The position numbers and the translations under genes are program-made. DNA of 64,000 nucleotides from Chthonomonadales bacterium (lineage in GTDB: Bacteria > Armatimonadota > Chthonomonadetes > Chthonomonadales > CAJBBX01). The stretch spans positions 62,001 to 126,000 of the forward strand of contig DAIDHP010000002.1 of NCBI GenBank assembly GCA_027459625.1, written 5' to 3'. Positions 36,171 to 45,500 of this stretch are shown here, piece after piece. Each line of letters opens with the position of its first letter. Position 1 is the first letter of the stretch. Under the pieces are notes generated by a model. It was not told the origin of the DNA. It searched no databases and was given only the letters and a program-made list of their open reading frames with translations.

Positions 36171-37466
36171 ATGTCAATATCCCGTCGTGAGTTTGTGACT
36201 AAGGTTGCCGAAATGGCTGTTGGAGCGTCGCTGTGCGAAACTCTACAGCAACAAACGAGTGCCGCTCTAAATGCCTCACTTTGGTCGTTACAGAATCCGC
36301 AGTATGTCTTTCTGAATAGAACCCCTGGATATAACTGGGATCAAAGTCGTCCTGAAACGATCACGGAATCCGTATTCTTGGAGCCGATAAATGCCGTTGG
36401 AACGTCTCATTCCTCCACGCGTCGTCTTGGCTTATCCTTCATACTCTCCTATAACAATGCAAAAATAGCCAATTTGGAACAAACGCTGGATGCCATTCTC
36501 GCGGGGTCTCTGAAGAACGATGTCCCAGTACTGATTGTATTGGATGGTGAAAACTGGTGGAATGGAACGCCTGAACTGTGGAACTGGTGGGATCGGAGCA
36601 AGCCAGGATATGATCCGCAAAATGCCGAGAATGTGGAATGGACGGACTGGGGGCCTGAAAATGCCATTAAGATCTCTTGGAGGAATTGGGGCAATCAGAT
36701 ACGCGTGCTTCCGCAGCCGAACCTTGGTTCCCCGCGTTTCCGTCAAGTGAGTAAATCCAAGCTAATGAGACTTGCCAAGAAACTGAAACAATGGAACGAC
36801 TCTCTCCCCGCTGATCGTCGTTATCTGTTTCCGGGGGTGAAGATTGGATGGGAGGCGTGCGTGGGAATCAACGCTTATTACTATCCTGATGGCAATTCGT
36901 ATTTGGAGAAATATCCCAACGATCCCTCTCACGATCCCCAACAAGGGATGAACATGGCGAAGGATTTCGCCGGTGGCTTGGCGCCGCTGGGCTACGCGGC
37001 TTTGACATCATTGGGGTTGAGGCACGGCGGTCCGGTGACCCTTGAGGATCAGGAGCGTGTTACCCGGAATTACTTGGAGTTTCTGGCATCCTGTTGCCAC
37101 CAAACGGGTTTGCCTCGAAATCGGGTATTCACACACGCAGGCGGACAATATCCTCCGTGGAACCTCCATTACTCCCATGATGTGGCGATAAACGAGAATT
37201 CATATCCAGGATGGAGCCTCTATTTCAGATCACCGAGGGATGCCGGCGACTTGGGGGAATCGCTTAGGAAAGCGAAGATGGTCGATTGGTGTGCTGCCGA
37301 GTGGCTTCCCGCAGCGAACACTGCGGAGGAATGGCTTAACGCCATTGATGATACGCTGGGGTTTCTACGATGCCATTTTATATCGGTTTACAACTGGGAG
37401 GGGATATGGCAAAAACCCGGTGCGGTTAAGGGAATTGGCATGGCGATAGCCGAGAATGCAAATTAA
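36171..37466 (+). CDS. Tat-exported unclassified glycosidase-like protein
   Basis: The 431-residue protein has a twin-arginine signal (SRREFVTK) at the start. The rest looks like a (beta/alpha)8 barrel: LGLSFILSYNNAKIANLEQTL, VPVLIVLDGENWW (possible catalytic Glu), PGVKIGWEACVGINAYYYPDG, HAGGQYPPWNLHY, INENSYPGWSLYF and FISVYNWEGIWQ, a run of WxG/WE segments where a second catalytic Glu could lie. I could not assign it to a known GH family. It stands 51 bases below the tandem hydrolase. A long in-frame upstream start at 36150 is possible, but ATG 36171 gives the Tat signal. Confidence 0.62.
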   Translation: MSISRREFVTKVAEMAVGASLCETLQQQTSAALNASLWSLQNPQYVFLNRTPGYNWDQSRPETITESVFLEPINAVGTSHSSTRRLGLSFILSYNNAKIANLEQTLDAILAGSLKNDVPVLIVLDGENWWNGTPELWNWWDRSKPGYDPQNAENVEWTDWGPENAIKISWRNWGNQIRVLPQPNLGSPRFRQVSKSKLMRLAKKLKQWNDSLPADRRYLFPGVKIGWEACVGINAYYYPDGNSYLEKYPNDPSHDPQQGMNMAKDFAGGLAPLGYAALTSLGLRHGGPVTLEDQERVTRNYLEFLASCCHQTGLPRNRVFTHAGGQYPPWNLHYSHDVAINENSYPGWSLYFRSPRDAGDLGESLRKAKMVDWCAAEWLPAANTAEEWLNAIDDTLGFLRCHFISVYNWEGIWQKPGAVKGIGMAIAENAN

Positions 37467-37492
37467 TGTTCGGTTTTAAGAAGAGGTGAAAT

Positions 37493-37521
37493 AAAAAGGA
37501 GGGGATGACCCCCTCCTTTTT
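37493..37521. terminator. Bidirectional intrinsic terminator
   Basis: AAAAAGGAGGGG (37493-37504) pairs perfectly with CCCCTCCTTTTT (37510-37521) across five bases, with T runs on both strands. It serves the convergent glycosidase and ctpA-like genes and overlaps the stop codon of the latter. Confidence 0.88.
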
Positions 37522-38872
37522 ATTGTGCGGTTGACAGTTGCTTTTGGCCCGCCAGTTCCTTTCGGAGATAAGCTAATGCGGCGTGAAGCTGTGTATCGTC
37601 CTTCTTATCGTTGAAATCACCGGCAATCCAATTCGGATTCTGTTTCACGACAATATTTGGCTTGATACCTCCCGTTCCGAATATGGGTCGGTGCTCCTCA
37701 TCATATTTATTGCTGATATCCGTGCCATTTGGCGTGAAGTATTTGGCGGTTGTGAGCCTGAGCGCAGAGCCTCCCGGCAACTCAAACAGAGTTTGAACCA
37801 AGCCTTTGCCAAAGGTGTGCGTTCCCATGATTACTCCGGTATGATTGTCTTTTATAGCGCCGGTTACGATTTCCGCCGCGCTTGCGGTGTCTTCATTCAC
37901 GAGAACCACCATAGGCAACAGTTTGTGATTGTGCTGACTTGGCTCCATCATAAGCCCCTGGCGTACGCCGCCTCTGCCTTCCTGAATGATAACCACAGGC
38001 CCCTTGCGTATAAATTTGCTACCGATATCCACCGCCACGTTGAGCAGTCCGCCGGGGTTCTCTCTCAAATCGAAAATAAGCGCCCGCATTCCCTGCCTTT
38101 GCAGGACATTCCAAGCGTGATCCAGTTGCTCAACGCTCTGCTCATTGAATTCGGCAAGCACGATATGGCCGATTTTGTCTTTCTTATCCTCCATCCAATA
38201 TTGCACGATTGGCGGAGTGATATGCGCTCTGCGAATAACGAAGGATAGCGGTTTCGGAACCCCTTTTCGAATAACCGTGACAGTTACAGGGGTTCCTCGG
38301 GGCCCTTTGATCAACTTTACGACATCATCTATCGATTTGCCCAGAACGTTAACCGTTTTAATCAGCTTTCCGGTCACCGGATTATGAATACCCACGCTCA
38401 TGATGATGTCGTTGGATTTCAAACCGGCTTTGGCTGCAGGCGTTCCAGGTAACGGGTTTTTAATTCTCACATCCTTGCCGTAGGGTTCCAACACGGCGCC
38501 TATGCCGTCAAACTCGCCGCTGGTGGTTTGGCGCATCTGCTGCCATTCCTCAGGATCGAGAAAGCTCGTGAACGGATCGTTTAAGGTGTAGAGCATGCCG
38601 CTAATTGCGGCGTAAGTTAAATCTGTGTCTGTTTTGGCGTTGAATGTTTTACCGTAATAATCGGATTTCAGGATATTCAACGCCTGATGATAAGTTGCAT
38701 AGGGATCGTTATCGGTTTGCGCCGATGCATTGCCGAGTAAAGTGTGTCCGATAGCAGAGGCAACCTCGTCAAATCGTTGAAACAGAGAGGTTGGGGTTAG
38801 AAATCCCAGTGTGGCAGGAACAAGAAGGAGGATTAATGAACCTGCTTTGATCCATTGTTTTGTAGGGTTCAT
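37520..38872 (-). CDS. C-terminal processing peptidase (S41 family, CtpA-like)
   Basis: A 450-residue serine protease with an N-terminal membrane anchor or signal (SLILLLVPATLGFL). A PDZ domain (FDGIGAVLEPYGK, AAKAGLKSNDIIMSVG) is followed by the S41 core. The catalytic Ser is in ASAAEIVTGAI and the Lys in GTHTFGKGLVQ, so the enzyme is complete. It would trim periplasmic proteins. It lies 9 bases below a paralogue that lacks the Lys, and both are transcribed together from a strong promoter at 40317-40346. Confidence 0.92.
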   Translation of the reverse strand: MNPTKQWIKAGSLILLLVPATLGFLTPTSLFQRFDEVASAIGHTLLGNASAQTDNDPYATYHQALNILKSDYYGKTFNAKTDTDLTYAAISGMLYTLNDPFTSFLDPEEWQQMRQTTSGEFDGIGAVLEPYGKDVRIKNPLPGTPAAKAGLKSNDIIMSVGIHNPVTGKLIKTVNVLGKSIDDVVKLIKGPRGTPVTVTVIRKGVPKPLSFVIRRAHITPPIVQYWMEDKKDKIGHIVLAEFNEQSVEQLDHAWNVLQRQGMRALIFDLRENPGGLLNVAVDIGSKFIRKGPVVIIQEGRGGVRQGLMMEPSQHNHKLLPMVVLVNEDTASAAEIVTGAIKDNHTGVIMGTHTFGKGLVQTLFELPGGSALRLTTAKYFTPNGTDISNKYDEEHRPIFGTGGIKPNIVVKQNPNWIAGDFNDKKDDTQLHAALAYLRKELAGQKQLSTAQ

Positions 38873-38881
38873 TTTTATCTC

Positions 38882-40246
38882 CTATGCCTTTTCCAGCGTG
38901 GTCAGAGCGCGTCTAACCGCCTCATCCCTTGAATTCAATATGCCCGCCATTTCCATGGGAATATCCGGTTTAATTCCTTTATCCGTGAAGTCGTAATCGT
39001 CGATTGCCAAGAGTTTCCCTGCGGTTAGCGTCATCGCCGCACCATCTCGCAAGGGCTTAAGTATCTGGTAACATGAATCTCCGCACGTGGCGGAACCCAG
39101 CAGTTTGGCGCCATCCTTCTCCTTCAAGGCGTCCGCAGCTAACTCTGCTAAATTGGATGTTCCCTTGTTGATCAATACAACCAACTTGAACTTTTTCCCA
39201 TTCCCGGGTGGAATATCAAGAGGATCGTGAACATTCCCTTTACGTATGACGGTTCCCACTTGCCCTTCCACGCCGAGTTCGCTCAATAGCTGCCTGAAGG
39301 AAGCCAGCGCTCCGTCTGTGTTTCCGGTGATGACCCCGCCTGTGTTATCGCGAAGATCCAATACTAACTGCTTCTGCGTCATCTTCTGAATATCGGGAAC
39401 GAACTGGCTTGTCGCCGCGTCGTCGAACGCAGTAACGCGAAGGTATGCCACGTTTTCGGTTAAAGGAACGAACTCCACTTGTTTCACCTGAGTTGTAGCC
39501 GGATCTATGGTAACCTTGAAGGGTTTGGAGACGCCTGCTCTCTCGATAGTCAATGTGACAGGCGTTCCATCCTTTATGGTAAGAGTGTCCAAAGCCTTTG
39601 GGAGACTCATGCCATCTGTAAGTCGTTTGGTTGCTTCATTCCATGCGTTACGGTACGTTTTGCTTTCCAAACTCAAATTGGACAGCTTCATCAAGTCCAG
39701 TCGCGGATCGTATGCAATAACCCAGCGGTTGTTGATGTAAGTGATGATATCTCCCGGTTGCAAACCCGCCTTTTCCGCCGGGCCTCCCGGTTCAGGAGCC
39801 ACAATCGCCAGTCTGCGCTCATCTATTCCGCCTGCTTTGCGCTTAACCACGGTAAGAACCGCGCCAATGCCGTTGTAGACTCCGTTCATCTGCTCCTGAA
39901 GGGATTTATATTGATCCGGATCGAGAAATCTCGTTTTGGGATCATCAAGCGAGAGGAGCATGTTCTTCACAGCCCCAAACCCTAGTTTGGTTTCATCCTT
40001 GATTGGATCTACGTAATCGTCATTCACATATTGCAGCACTTCCTGAAATGTCTCAGAAGGGCTGGTCGCGTTGGCATCCGGGGAATCCATCGCGAATAGG
40101 GAGGTTGATTTGAGAAATGAGGATGGTAGAACATGCAATGTGCGCTGTACCACCATCTTACGCATCTGTTGACCGCCGGCGAATGACGCCCATGCGAGAA
40201 AAATCGCCAAAACGGTGAACAGTAAAATTTTAATGGGACGAATCAA
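38882..40246 (-). CDS. S41-family paralogue, probably inactive
   Basis: A 454-residue protein of the same layout (signal or anchor KILLFTVLAIFLAWA, PDZ with GGPAEKAGLQPGDII, S41 fold). At the active site NKGTSNLAELAADAL keeps the Ser, but the segment corresponding to TFGKGSVQ reads TCGDSCYQ: the catalytic Lys is Asp, with two Cys nearby. It is therefore likely a pseudoprotease that may bind substrate or regulate the active CtpA-like enzyme encoded 9 bases downstream. It is the first gene of the minus-strand pair. Confidence 0.85.
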   Translation of the reverse strand: MIRPIKILLFTVLAIFLAWASFAGGQQMRKMVVQRTLHVLPSSFLKSTSLFAMDSPDANATSPSETFQEVLQYVNDDYVDPIKDETKLGFGAVKNMLLSLDDPKTRFLDPDQYKSLQEQMNGVYNGIGAVLTVVKRKAGGIDERRLAIVAPEPGGPAEKAGLQPGDIITYINNRWVIAYDPRLDLMKLSNLSLESKTYRNAWNEATKRLTDGMSLPKALDTLTIKDGTPVTLTIERAGVSKPFKVTIDPATTQVKQVEFVPLTENVAYLRVTAFDDAATSQFVPDIQKMTQKQLVLDLRDNTGGVITGNTDGALASFRQLLSELGVEGQVGTVIRKGNVHDPLDIPPGNGKKFKLVVLINKGTSNLAELAADALKEKDGAKLLGSATCGDSCYQILKPLRDGAAMTLTAGKLLAIDDYDFTDKGIKPDIPMEMAGILNSRDEAVRRALTTLEKA

Positions 40247-40316
40247 TTTACGCCTCCAATGGGTGTCGCGTGGATCCCATATTGCTGAACTATAAGTAAA
40301 TTTAACCTTAATCGTG

Positions 40317-40346
40317 ATTATACCACTGGTGAATCCAGAGTGTCAA
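40317..40346 (-). promoter_or_regulatory. Sigma70-type promoter of the two S41 genes
   Basis: On the minus strand, TTGACA (40346-40341) and TATAAT (40322-40317) are exact consensus boxes 18 bases apart, about 70 bases before the first S41 start. Confidence 0.8.
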
Positions 40347-40634
40347 ATAAGGATATGTCGGCTCGTGTGTTGAAAACCACATAACAATTCCCTACCCTTT
40401 AACAATCCGTAAATGCGTCTCTAACATTACGCCAGTGAGGTCATGATGAATTATATACGGAAGCCTCATCATCCATATTCCATACGTACCATATCAACAT
40501 GATAGTTGTATGAAAATACAGGTATTTGCAAAACCTTTGGCGGCTAATTGATTGTAAGAAGCATACATTCGTCATTTAGGTGAATGCCATGAATTTGGAG
40601 GCGATTTTAATCTTCAGGCGCTCTCATTCACCCA
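40347..40634. other. Intergenic region without a recognised feature
   Basis: The 388 bases between the S41 pair and the aldo/keto reductase hold the promoter at 40317-40346. In the rest I see no gene, RNA or terminator. A short quasi-palindrome (GGTATTTGCAAAACC at 40521-40535) is present but unsupported. Confidence 0.45.
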
Positions 40635-41645
40635 TCAAGCTACCATTTCCCTCATGTATCCGCAACGATGGAGACGAGTGACGTTATCAACCTCCTCTTG
40701 GCTCAACTGGGGAACGTCACATGCTTCGGCGAATTCAATCAATTGCTTTTCATCATAAATGTTAGGAAGCACAGCCGCGATGGATTGTTCCGCCAAAATG
40801 TATTGAATGGCCGCCTGACCAAGTGTTCTCACCCCATCGGCGTGTAAAAACGATAGCTTTTCCACCTTCTTCAAGCCCTCCACCAGCCATTCCTGGCGGC
40901 CCTCGGAGGTGGCGATACGATGGTAACGATGGTCATTGGGCGAGAAAGTGGTCTCCTGCGTGTAATATCCCTCCAACAGACCGGATGCATGCGGAACGCG
41001 AGTTATAACGGGGATATTTGCCTCTCGTGCCACGGGGAAAATCGCGTCACCAAGTGGTTGCTCCAGAATATTGAATATGATCTGCGGAATGGCTCCTCTC
41101 TCTCTTATCGTCGCGACGCCCTCCTCGCATTGTCTTTCAGGTTTGAGTGCGGGTCCCAGCGCCGCGCCGGTAAGACGAATCTTGCCTTCTGATTTCAAAT
41201 CCTCCAATTCCGCCCACAGGTCATCCTTGCGGATGGCGTCCAGACGGGGATTGTGCAATTGGTAGAGATCAATGCGATCGGTCCGAAGTCTTTTCAGACT
41301 CTCCTCGCACGCTTTGCGGACGAACGACGGAGTCCAATCCTGCGGACGCTCCCTTTGTCCTGGCTGCACGCCTGGGTGGTTGTAAAAATCATAGCCGAAT
41401 TTCGTGGCTATGAAGAGTTCATCGCGATGGTTGCCCAGTGTTTCCGCAAGAAGCGTCTCCCCAAGTCCGTCCCCATAGACGTCTGCTGTGTCGTAAAAAG
41501 TAATGCCTAGGTCGTACGCTTTATTCAGCAGATTTGCCCCCACGTTCTTATCATGGATACCCCACATGGTCGTGGCGACGGTCCATAATCCAAACCCGAC
41601 TTTGGAAACTCGCGTACCTCCTTCGATGAGCGTGCTGTAATTCAA
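40635..41645 (-). CDS. Aldo/keto reductase
   Basis: A 336-residue NAD(P)H-dependent oxidoreductase with the family order: WTVATTMWG, ITFYDTADVYGDGLGETLLAE (catalytic Asp-Tyr), LFIATKFGYDF (Lys), LYQLHNPRLDAI (His) and RVPHASGLLEGYY. The tetrad Asp/Tyr/Lys/His is complete. The start is a TTG with AAAAGGAG upstream. It is divergent from a YecD-like hydrolase; substrate unknown, possibly a sugar aldehyde. Confidence 0.9.
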   Translation of the reverse strand: MNYSTLIEGGTRVSKVGFGLWTVATTMWGIHDKNVGANLLNKAYDLGITFYDTADVYGDGLGETLLAETLGNHRDELFIATKFGYDFYNHPGVQPGQRERPQDWTPSFVRKACEESLKRLRTDRIDLYQLHNPRLDAIRKDDLWAELEDLKSEGKIRLTGAALGPALKPERQCEEGVATIRERGAIPQIIFNILEQPLGDAIFPVAREANIPVITRVPHASGLLEGYYTQETTFSPNDHRYHRIATSEGRQEWLVEGLKKVEKLSFLHADGVRTLGQAAIQYILAEQSIAAVLPNIYDEKQLIEFAEACDVPQLSQEEVDNVTRLHRCGYMREMVA

Positions 41646-41852
41646 GATGATTTTCTCCTTTTCGCATAATGACGATGTTACGGAACTCTATACGAAAGCC
41701 TCTCGTGTTGGATTCCATTAAAGCGCGATAGTCCGTTTTGAAGGGGGTGATTGATCTTGGTATGCGAGTTCCGAAATAATGGATCACCCGTGCATTTTTG
41801 AGAGCATAATAATACGTTTAACGACCTATTGATATGTGAAAAGGAGAGTTCC

Positions 41853-42437
41853 ATGCCTGCAGATGTGATTGTATTAGACGTGAAGAAAACCGCTTTGGTG
41901 TTGGTTGACTTGCAAAAGGGAATCACATCCTCGCAGACGTCCCCCCATGCAAGTGATGTGATCGTCGGGAACGCCGTGAGGATCGTCAATCGATTTCGGG
42001 AGTTAAAAGCCCCCGTGGTTTTGGTGCGCGTCGCTTTTGCAAAAGACGGTGGAGACAGACTCGCCCCTAAGGTGGATTCACCGATGACTTTCTCTGGTGC
42101 GCGACCCGAGGGATGGGATGAGATAGACCCGAGAATTGGCGTCTGCGAAGAGGATATTGTGATCACTAAAAAGCAATGGGGCGCGTTTTACGGGACGGAA
42201 CTGGATTTGCAATTGCGCCGCAGAGGCATTACGACTATCGTCCTCGGCGGGATCGCCACGAATTTCGGAGTGGAATCCACCGCCAGAGATGCATACGAGA
42301 GAGGATATCAATTGATATTCGCTGAGGATGCTATGGGAAGCATGAAAATGGAGTTGCATCAATTCGCAATAACGCACATATTCCCTCGCATTGGTCTAAT
42401 TCGCACCATGGAGGATGTCCTGAAGGCGATATCATGA
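41853..42437 (+). CDS. Isochorismatase-family hydrolase, YecD-like
   Basis: The 194-residue protein has the fold marks ALVLVDLQKGI (catalytic Asp) and ITKKQWGAFYGTELD (Lys). The third segment is GGIATNFGVESTARDAYERGY, where the usual nucleophilic Cys is Gly. This is the pattern of E. coli YecD and of true isochorismatases, which also lack the Cys. The ATG at 41853 follows AAAAGGAG. Whether it acts on isochorismate or a different substrate is unknown. Confidence 0.85.
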   Translation: MPADVIVLDVKKTALVLVDLQKGITSSQTSPHASDVIVGNAVRIVNRFRELKAPVVLVRVAFAKDGGDRLAPKVDSPMTFSGARPEGWDEIDPRIGVCEEDIVITKKQWGAFYGTELDLQLRRRGITTIVLGGIATNFGVESTARDAYERGYQLIFAEDAMGSMKMELHQFAITHIFPRIGLIRTMEDVLKAIS

Positions 42438-42578
42438 GAGAGATATGAGCAATTCGTTAAATCTGAAATCCATGACGGATCAATTTTATTTCGAAGGTTG
42501 GCGTAATGGTTGCAATGTCCGTTTGCATTTGCCAGCATACTTTATGGGAGGTCAATTCAGTGGGAACGGAGGCGTTCG

Positions 42579-45500
42579 ATGCATGAAAAAAACCATCTAA
42601 CACGGCGCGAATTCCTGGCGGAAACCGCTTTGACAGCGGCGATAACGTTAACGGATGGCATAGCTTCAAAAGCGTACACTGCTCCAAAAGTCTTGGGGAG
42701 GGAGCGGGCATCATTGAACGGCGTTTGGAACTTCACGCCTGCGGTTGCCGGTGAAAACGCACCGCCCGGGAACGGATATGGACGAATAAAGGTGCCGGGG
42801 AGTTGGGCGAATCTTGGGGTAACCCGGGATTCCCCGGATTTGGTGGCTCGCGGGACGGGGACACGATGGAATGATTTTAAAGGTGAACGCGTGTTTCGCG
42901 CATGGTATTTGTATCAAGCCTCCATTCCGGTTGAATGGAAAGGACGCGCGATCAGTTTGAATTTCGACCGAATATGCACGGATGCAGTGGTTTTCGCAAA
43001 TGGTGTGGAATGCGGACGAGTTCCTTGGCCATGGGGCTCTGTCGACATCACTAAAGCCGTAACTCCCGGACGCACGGCGGAGATACAAGTGTTGGTGGCG
43101 GCAATCCCCAACGTGGAACTGGCGGGGAGTTTTTGGCAGAACGCCTTTATGGCTGTGACCTATTCCAAAGCGCAATTGGCGACACGCGGGCTTACCGGAA
43201 ACGTTTATTTGGAAAGCCGCGCATCCAATGCGTATATCACCGATGTTTTCATCCACACCTCCACTCGAAAGAAAGAGATACGGTTAGACATTGACCTCGC
43301 CAATATCAAGCAAACCGGTGACATACGGGTTGAGGCGGAGATGCTGAACGAAAAAGGGGCGATGGAGAAGAGCTTTTCCGCAGTTGCTCCCGTCGTGAGC
43401 ATACCCTCCCAAACCGTCACGGTTTTCTGGGATTGGAACAACCCTCGAATTTGGGATGTGGGACGTCCCAACCTATATATGCTGCAATTAACCGTTACCG
43501 GTGCAGGTGTGTATGATCGTATACAGGAACGGTTCGGTTTCAGGGAACTCTGGACGGAGGGGCGCAATTTCTATCTAAACGGATCCATAATTCGATTAAG
43601 ACAGCCGTGTTTTCTCAACGGACCGGTGGGATCAATTGGGGATATCTTTTCGGAGTTCGGCACTTGGACCCCTGATACGCGAGGAGACACATCCGACGCC
43701 AGTCAAGATCTGGACCACTGCGATCAAATTGGTTATCTCGCGGCGGTGTATGCGCTTGATGCGAATCGATACATGAGGGATTCGCATGGCAATCTCATAT
43801 GGGATCAATCCCGCACTCGAGCTTTGGAGCGAGCGGACGTCTGGATGAGGCATTATCGCAATCATCCCTCCGTGGTTATGTGGGTGGCCGGCGCGAATTT
43901 TTTCAATAACGCGGTGGTTCAAGACCCGCGTCATATCGGACGCCATGGTTGGATTGGCAGGGATTCCGGATGGCGTGCGCTTATGGATGACGCCGAGGAT
44001 ATGTTCGCGAGATTGAAGCAGCTTGATCCCACCCGCGTTTATTACAGTCATGAAGGGGCGGACACCGGCGACGTACACTCCATGAACTGCTATTTGGACT
44101 TCCTACCGTTGCAGGAGCGCGAAGAGTGGTTGAGCGCTTGGGCGGATAGCGGCGAAATGCCGGTTACCATGACTGAGTTTGGTACGCCCATGGAGTGTAC
44201 CTTCCGTCGCGGACACGATGGATTTGGAAGCAATGTGCTGAGCGAACCGTTGCTGACCGAATACGCGGCGATATACTTTGGAACGGAGGCGTATGTCTTG
44301 GAAGGATCGGAGTATCGGCAATGGCTGCACGATCAGTTTGTCGGAGGAGTGGAATACAAATCGAGTCAGGACAAACTAGAGCAATTTCCCGTCATGCATC
44401 GGATACAATCGCTGTTTCGCAGTCATACGTGGAAGAGTTGGCGCACGGCGGGCTTGTCGGGCGGAATGAAGAGTTGGTCGTGGTTGCAGGATGAACTGAA
44501 GGAGGTGAACTATCCGACATTGGCATGGATCGCCGGTCCTCCGGAGGAATACACCGCTAAGGATCATCATTTCATCGCCGACGGGAAGTTTCGAAAGCAG
44601 ATCGTATTGATCAATGATTCGCGCCGTCGACAAAATTTCTCCATGCAGTGGCTCGCCACGGTGGGAGATCGAACTGCCGGACGTGGGAATTTGAGCGGAT
44701 TCTTGGCGATTTCGGAGATTCGAAAGCTGCAGATTGAGATCACCACACCTCATGTGTCGCTCGGAAAGAGCGTTGAGGGACGGATAACGCTTAACGCTAC
44801 CATAGGCGATGCGACGCATCAAGACTCTTTCACATTTCGCGTCTATGGAAAACATCGATCCATGGGAGGTACCGTCGCCATAGTCGGTTCGAAAAATGTA
44901 ACCGGAAAGATGTTGGAGAGCCTTGGAATGCGATGTCAAGAATGGCGCGGCAAGGATGCGAAACTGGTGGTTGTCGGAAGGAACGTTTTAAAGGCGAACC
45001 CGGAAAAACTGGTTGATTTGGAACCATATGTGCGCGATGGAGGGCGACTGCTGATTTTTGGCCATGATCCGGAATGGATGACGGAGGCGCTTGGGTGGCG
45101 TGTATGCCCGAAAGTGGCTCGGTATGTTAGCCCGATCCCCAATACACCCTTCGCTTCAGGCATTGGGGAGGACGACCTGCGAAATTGGACGGGAGAGAGC
45201 GCCTTAATTCCCGCATATCCCGAATACACAGGGGATTTCCTGAGAGGAAACGAAGGGGAGCAACCTTATGCGGGATGGCATTGGGGGAATCGCGGAGGGG
45301 TCAGCAGTGCGGCTGTGGAGAAGCCGCATCGAAGCGGATGGACTCCGCTCTTGGAATGCGAGTTTGACTTGGCTTACACCCCGCTAATGGAATTGAATTA
45401 CGGCAAAGGGCGGGTGATCGTTTGCACGTTGGATTTGGAGGACCATGCGGAAATTGACCCCGCTGCGAGAATGATTGCGATGAAGTTGATGGATTACTCC

